NCBI GenBank assembly: GCA_013339895.1
Contig: JABACO010000006.1
Location: 3,924,320 to 3,988,319 of the forward strand
From: Ephydatia muelleri
Taxonomy: Eukaryota > Porifera > Demospongiae > Spongillida > Spongillidae
Direction of reading: 5' to 3'
Length of the DNA stretch: 64,000 nucleotides
Shown here: one piece after another, positions 59,507 through 64,000 of the stretch
How positions within the stretch are numbered: the stretch's first letter is position 1
How the letters are laid out: every line of letters begins with the position of its first letter
Made by a program: the position numbers and the translations under genes
The notes under the pieces: model-generated
Databases searched by the model: none
Told to the model about the DNA's origin: nothing
What the model saw: only the letters and a program-made list of their open reading frames with translations

Positions 59507-60837
59507 CACCTGCTATGTAATCATTTAGTTGTGCATAAAAAATATATTTCATTGTTCAACTATGCACATACAAGTAAATCAAAGCAATTACAACCAGGTT
59601 GCATTGTGAGTGACTGCATGATAAGCCAGTACGCTTTCTAGAACTATTAGTGCAGCTTTCTACATTCATATTATTTGTACAGCACATGGGCCAAACATAA
59701 TCACATAGGCTGCACATTGATACCAAGAACAAGTTCTCGTGACGGTTCTTAACCCTGCACTCAAGCATATAATAGCAGACTCTGCATACCAAACAATTGA
59801 AGCATCTTCTGTATACTTTAATAATGTGCGTCTTCAAATGGTTAGAATGCAGACTCGGCACAACTCTGTACATGATATGAAATCATGTAGTGTAACCACC
59901 ACATTCAGCTGAAAACAATAGACTCTTTTATAAATGTAAGCATGTAATGATGCAGTAGAGATATCAAGAGACACAAATATGTACAGTGTAAGTGTACAGA
60001 TATAAGCACACCACTTTATAAGCATGTTCCCTCCTTATAAGCTCAGGGGTGTGTACCTAAATTAATTCATAACCTGGGGCAAAGGACAGTGTGTCTAGTT
60101 TTTTACAGTTTGTGGGAGCATCTTTTCAGAGGAGGATTATAGGCATCTAGTGTGTTTGCAGGACAAAATGCAGTCTAATGTGTTTGACTGCGTAATTAAA
60201 TTCATAATGTTATTGTAGGTACACGCAAAAAAAAAACATTTGTTACAAGCTCAAATTCCTTATAAGCTCAGGGAACAAACATGGAGCTTATAAGGAGGGC
60301 AGAGTGTAAATAAAATTGCCTCCCAACATTGCCAGAAAATATAGATGTATTATCAATAACTGAACAGGCCATAAATATGTGTACACATGTACATGTATTA
60401 TGCTGCACTAATTTATACACATACTGTTAGGCACACAACTGAAAAAAACACATTGTAGCAAACTGCATCAATGTACTAATTGGAGAGCACCATAGTCACA
60501 GGTCAACACCAATCACCACTTATCCCTACACATTGCTACTGCGTGACTAACAGTTCAGTGGACACCAAATTCAAATTCCATGTAGCAGATGCTTTACCTG
60601 TACACGCTACCTACACAACAGATGTTTGGCTAGCATTCAGTTAGTCCTCTATATTAAATACAGTGTTTTAGCAACTACTACAAAATGTACAGTAAACAGC
60701 TTTCATTGTCTCGCTCTATCTCTAAAATTTGCCTGCGTTATTCTGTTACCCAGGCAACATTGTAGGCTATTAACTCAAGCTCAGAACATTGTGCTGTCTT
60801 CTTATTGCGATATTGGAACCTCCATCTCATTTAAGAG

Positions 60838-60838
<1 letters not shown>

Positions 60839-60880
<42 letters not shown>

Positions 60881-60900
60881 ACACACACACACACACACAA
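60839..60900. repeat. (AC)n microsatellite, right-arm copy
   Basis: Partner of the TG repeat at 13545-13600 with a different length and interruption position. Confidence 0.9.
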
Positions 60901-62052
60901 CTCTCCCCTCCACCCCCTTGTATGAATACAACCACCATCAGCACTCAGATGCCCAAGCCATGACTATGATGTCATGCTCATCAGACATGCATGCATACAT
61001 TGTTGTACAGTACAAGTCCATATAATCTTAAACTCGAAACTTGTCTTACTCATACCCTACTAGCCTTTAGGCAGTACACAGGATCTTATCAGCAGCATAT
61101 GCCTCATGCATGACCTGCATCCTATTCCGCATGCCTCCATGTAGTTGGGTTATGTTCTAAAAAATGCAGCAGTGATGGTGAATCACTTGGAAGGAAGGCA
61201 ACCCTTCAATGCATTGGCACTGATAACCTCACGCTATTAACTTAATTCTGCTCATGTTCCTTGATTGGCCTAAAGGTTAGCGGTGCTCCATCATTGCTCA
61301 GTAGGTGCAGTAATGGTAACCATGGAGACAAACAATGAGAGAATCCCAGTTAAGTAAGGTGCAATGTGTCCTTCAGGGGTAGCATACAGTCGAAGAGATT
61401 AGATGAAGAGGACTGCATGTATGGGGTGAGGGTAAGGTACATGTAGCTCCCACATTATACACACCATCAAGTCATTCATGATTCCTCCTCACGTATTGAT
61501 CAGCAAGCATGGTGAGATAGATGTAGGGTGCAACCGAACTGCATCAATGTGAACTAATCAATATGAGGGTGTCTAGTTGATGAGACAGCACATTAACGCA
61601 TGTGCAGTTTAGCCATGTGAGGTGTGTGTATTATGTCACGGCTAGACACCAATATGATCCAGCACATCTGGTTATTAGCTGTACTAATGTTTTGTTTATT
61701 GTTTTGTTTCCAATTAAGGTCCACCCATATGCATGTAGAGCTGAAACATAATGAATAACCACCATGGGCAGCAGAGATCATATATGATTGGCAGTTAATC
61801 AACACCAATTAACACAAACAATAATGCTTCCAATGACTTTTAAGGTTTCAGTGTGTTCATAGATCTGATGCCATTGCTTGGAGTCAGGATTGCCAAAACG
61901 ATTAACCAAAAGGTTCAAAAGCATTCAGTTTCACTGTCCAGGGCATCTAATCTATTACCACCATAAATATCAGCACAACAATGGATTTAATTCCATCCCT
62001 GCATCTCACACAGAGTTAGTGGAGACAAGGAGGCAATTGCCCTGGATGAAGG

Positions 62053-62202
62053 TCATTTGAAGTCTTCTTCCAAGTTGATGCCATTGGAAGTTGTCTTCAT
62101 ATCCTTGAAAACTTATAACGGGAATGATATTGACAGGGACACAGAAGAAGGTTCAGGAGTTCTAGAACATTCAGACGCTTCACTTGTGCTGTTCACATCT
62201 AC
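62053..62202 (-). pseudogene. Possible terminal exon, right-arm copy with premature stop
   Basis: Partner of 12256-12405. A GAA codon of the left arm is TAA here (62116-62114), truncating the 49-codon frame after about 32 codons; a neighbouring Asp codon is Glu. If the exon is real, this copy is impaired. Confidence 0.3.
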
Positions 62203-62304
62203 CTGCATTCATGCATAACACACGGATGTGTGATCACGAGGGATTGAGAGAAAGCTGCCATCATTTCCCTTCCTGATTGTATACACAGGACATGATACTA
62301 ATTT

Positions 62305-63780
62305 GTGTACACTTACAGTATACCGGCCAAAAAATGTATATATATAACTGAGATCGCTAAAGAAGTAAGAGTACCCCAGTGGATTAGAATACACAATGCA
62401 CTGCCAAAGGATTATCAAGAAGAAAAAAATTCGATTCTATATGCATGGTGTAGAAACAGTCCCACGAAGCATAGATTTAGAAAGAAGCGGGTTTGATATT
62501 AGATTTTGTTGAGATTAGTCATAGCCTTAGCAGTCAAGTAGATGGATAGTTCGCACAAACCGTGGGCTGATGGTAGGCTACACCGTCCACTTTGAACAGT
62601 AGAGCAGATCACGAAGTGTAGGTATAATTAACCGCACTGCCAATCCCTCCTTAAAGTACGCTTTAAGATGCCTTTCAGGCACTGAAATATCAATACAGCG
62701 GACACGATACATATGACAGATTAAAACAAGAGCACCGTCGTCAGACTTGTTTACGTAAGCATTATCGCATAATCCTACAGCGTAATGTACGTGCAATAAT
62801 GCTGGGTACGAGACTAGAGTACAAGTACATACTTTTTGTAAAGCTGTAACGAGCTGTAAGCAGAATAACCTTTGCGTTATGGACGACAGTCCACAAAGAC
62901 GTGCGCACGCCCAAAAAGGTCTTTACGAGGACTTGTTCGCAAATTAACGATGACCCGTACTTTGGATAGGTCTTTTGGCGCATCGCCTGTTACCCAAACA
63001 CAACAAACGCACTGAAGAGGATGAACAAAATAAGATTTCTATCCCTTACTCCAGAATCCACCCCTTCCAACACATATAGAGGTGTGAATCGCACTATTGA
63101 GCATTGCCCGCGCAAGCAAGTACAAGGGTCAATGGGGCACGTGATTCGTTTTTAATCCCCTCTGTACATGATCTCTGCCATCACGCAGGAAAGAGAAGTT
63201 GGAGGTGGTGTCGCTTTATATGCGTGGCAGTACAGTTGACATATTATAACAGTAAGGCAGGCACACCACACATACTGTACGGTTGCTCACCGATAATGCA
63301 ATGCAGAGGACGACGTTCAATTAACGTTTAGGGTGGGGTCATAACTGTAATCACGTGCATAAACATCAATTTACATCATTACGGTGGCAACAATGCATAT
63401 AATTGGTGGTACAGATTGATGGCAACATTGTACCATGGCTGTTACATGTACATGTACATAGATGCATTTCTTTATTACATACTTAACACTACACTATTGT
63501 TACTATCATTCTGTTCGAATTTTAACAATTTGTACCAGCTGTTTAAAATCACAGTTGTTCCTGTATGTCTCATACAAAAGGATTAGATTGAAAATCCTAC
63601 TTAATAAATGGATGCGATCAGATCGAGTACGTACGAGGGAGTGAATCAACGAGCACGTGTATGACTCGAATCATTGATGCTCGAATTAATTCTTCCCGGC
63701 ATACTGGGGAGTACGGTCATGTCAAATTAAAGCTCAACGGTAAGTATATACTTGTGATAAATGCTGTGACAAGTTGTGCG
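62305..63780. other. Right flank, no confident gene
   Basis: Unique sequence beyond the palindrome. A 64-codon plus-strand frame at 62305-62496 (ITEIAKEVRVPQWIRIHNAL, then WCRNSP and a basic end) looks protein-like in its second half and slightly resembles the C-terminal half of a death-type helical domain; I would not name it. Otherwise short overlapping frames only. A 15-bp piece (CTGGGTACGAGACTA, 62802-62816) equals one end of the 100-bp hairpin at 36969. Confidence 0.4.
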
Positions 63781-63974
63781 TTGTGTTCGATCTTTGCCAA
63801 ATAGCTCCCTATAAATGTGAACCATGCAATCAGACATTTCCCTACATCTTAAAGTACAGACAGCGCGTTGTGTTCGATCTTTGCCAAATAGCTCCCTACA
63901 AATGTGAACCATGCAATCAGACATTTCCCTACATCTTAAAGTACAGACAGCGCGTCCTCACAAATTATTCGTAA
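63781..63974 (+). CDS. Tandem 87-bp zinc-finger-like units (partial, uncertain)
   Basis: Two copies (63781-63867, 63868-63954) of an 87-bp unit, almost identical, open in one frame as 29-residue repeats containing APYKCEPCNQTFPYILKYRQ. The YKCxxCxxxF start matches a C2H2 zinc finger, but the positions expected for the two histidines hold other residues (Tyr/Gln), so zinc binding is doubtful. A short tail follows and the frame stops at 63974. Could be the remnant of a zinc-finger exon or a fresh duplication inside one. Confidence 0.35.
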
Positions 63975-64000
63975 AGCCTTGCAATTCACCCATCCATCAG

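Larger units (their letters stand above)
37293..62304 (-). repeat. Right arm of the giant inverted repeat (25.0 kb)
   Basis: Reverse complement of 12154-37154. Non-coding stretches between the features listed below are mirror copies of the left-arm regions described above and hold nothing extra. Beyond about 58590 the similarity drops to about 98-99%, and homology ends at 62304. Confidence 0.95.

Overview
This window looks like a nuclear segment from an invertebrate animal, most likely a demosponge. Genes are built from short exons split by GT..AG introns. TACATGTA-type words are very frequent. Microsatellites and minisatellites are abundant, and the mobile elements are of metazoan kinds (Ty3/Gypsy-type LTR element, non-LTR element with a C-terminal zinc motif and endonuclease-like end, hAT-like relics, small inverted-repeat elements). 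The Ig plus fibronectin-III membrane receptors resemble families expanded in sponges. The organism call is inference from style; no rRNA or other phylogenetic marker is present.

The dominant structure is a giant inverted repeat. Left arm 12154-37154 and right arm 37293-62304 (about 25.0 kb each) are reverse complements around a unique spacer of about 138 bp. Where compared, the inner ~21.3 kb of the arms is almost identical: one substitution, three 1-bp indels and several different poly-G/poly-C lengths were seen. The outer ~3.7 kb differs by roughly 1-2% with many indels. The change is abrupt, at about 15845 (left) and 58590 (right). This may be a real palindrome or an assembly fold-back; the sequence alone cannot decide.

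Left flank (1-12153): the 3' end of one receptor gene (FN3 exon, Pro/Ser/Thr-rich linker, membrane segment, short tail), degenerate non-LTR ORFs, a hAT-like transposase relic, an Ig-exon relic, and a pol/integrase relic that stops exactly where the palindrome arm starts. Each arm: two paralogous five-exon receptor genes in the same direction (signal peptide, Ig-like domain, FN3 domain, Thr/Pro-rich stalk, membrane segment with tyrosine-bearing tail), a broken Ig exon, a non-LTR relic, minisatellites, a nearly complete but frameshifted Ty3/Gypsy-type element, and a hAT-type inverted-repeat element beside the centre. The right arm carries the same set on the minus strand. Right flank (62305-64000): mostly non-coding, with a tandem 87-bp zinc-finger-like unit at the edge.

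The window therefore holds up to five members of one receptor family (one partial, two in each arm). Every internal exon has phase 1-1, so domains can be duplicated or exchanged without breaking frame, and stray Ig and FN3 exon relics show that this has happened. One paralog (B) has a cytoplasmic motif fitting the ITIM consensus while the other (A) does not.
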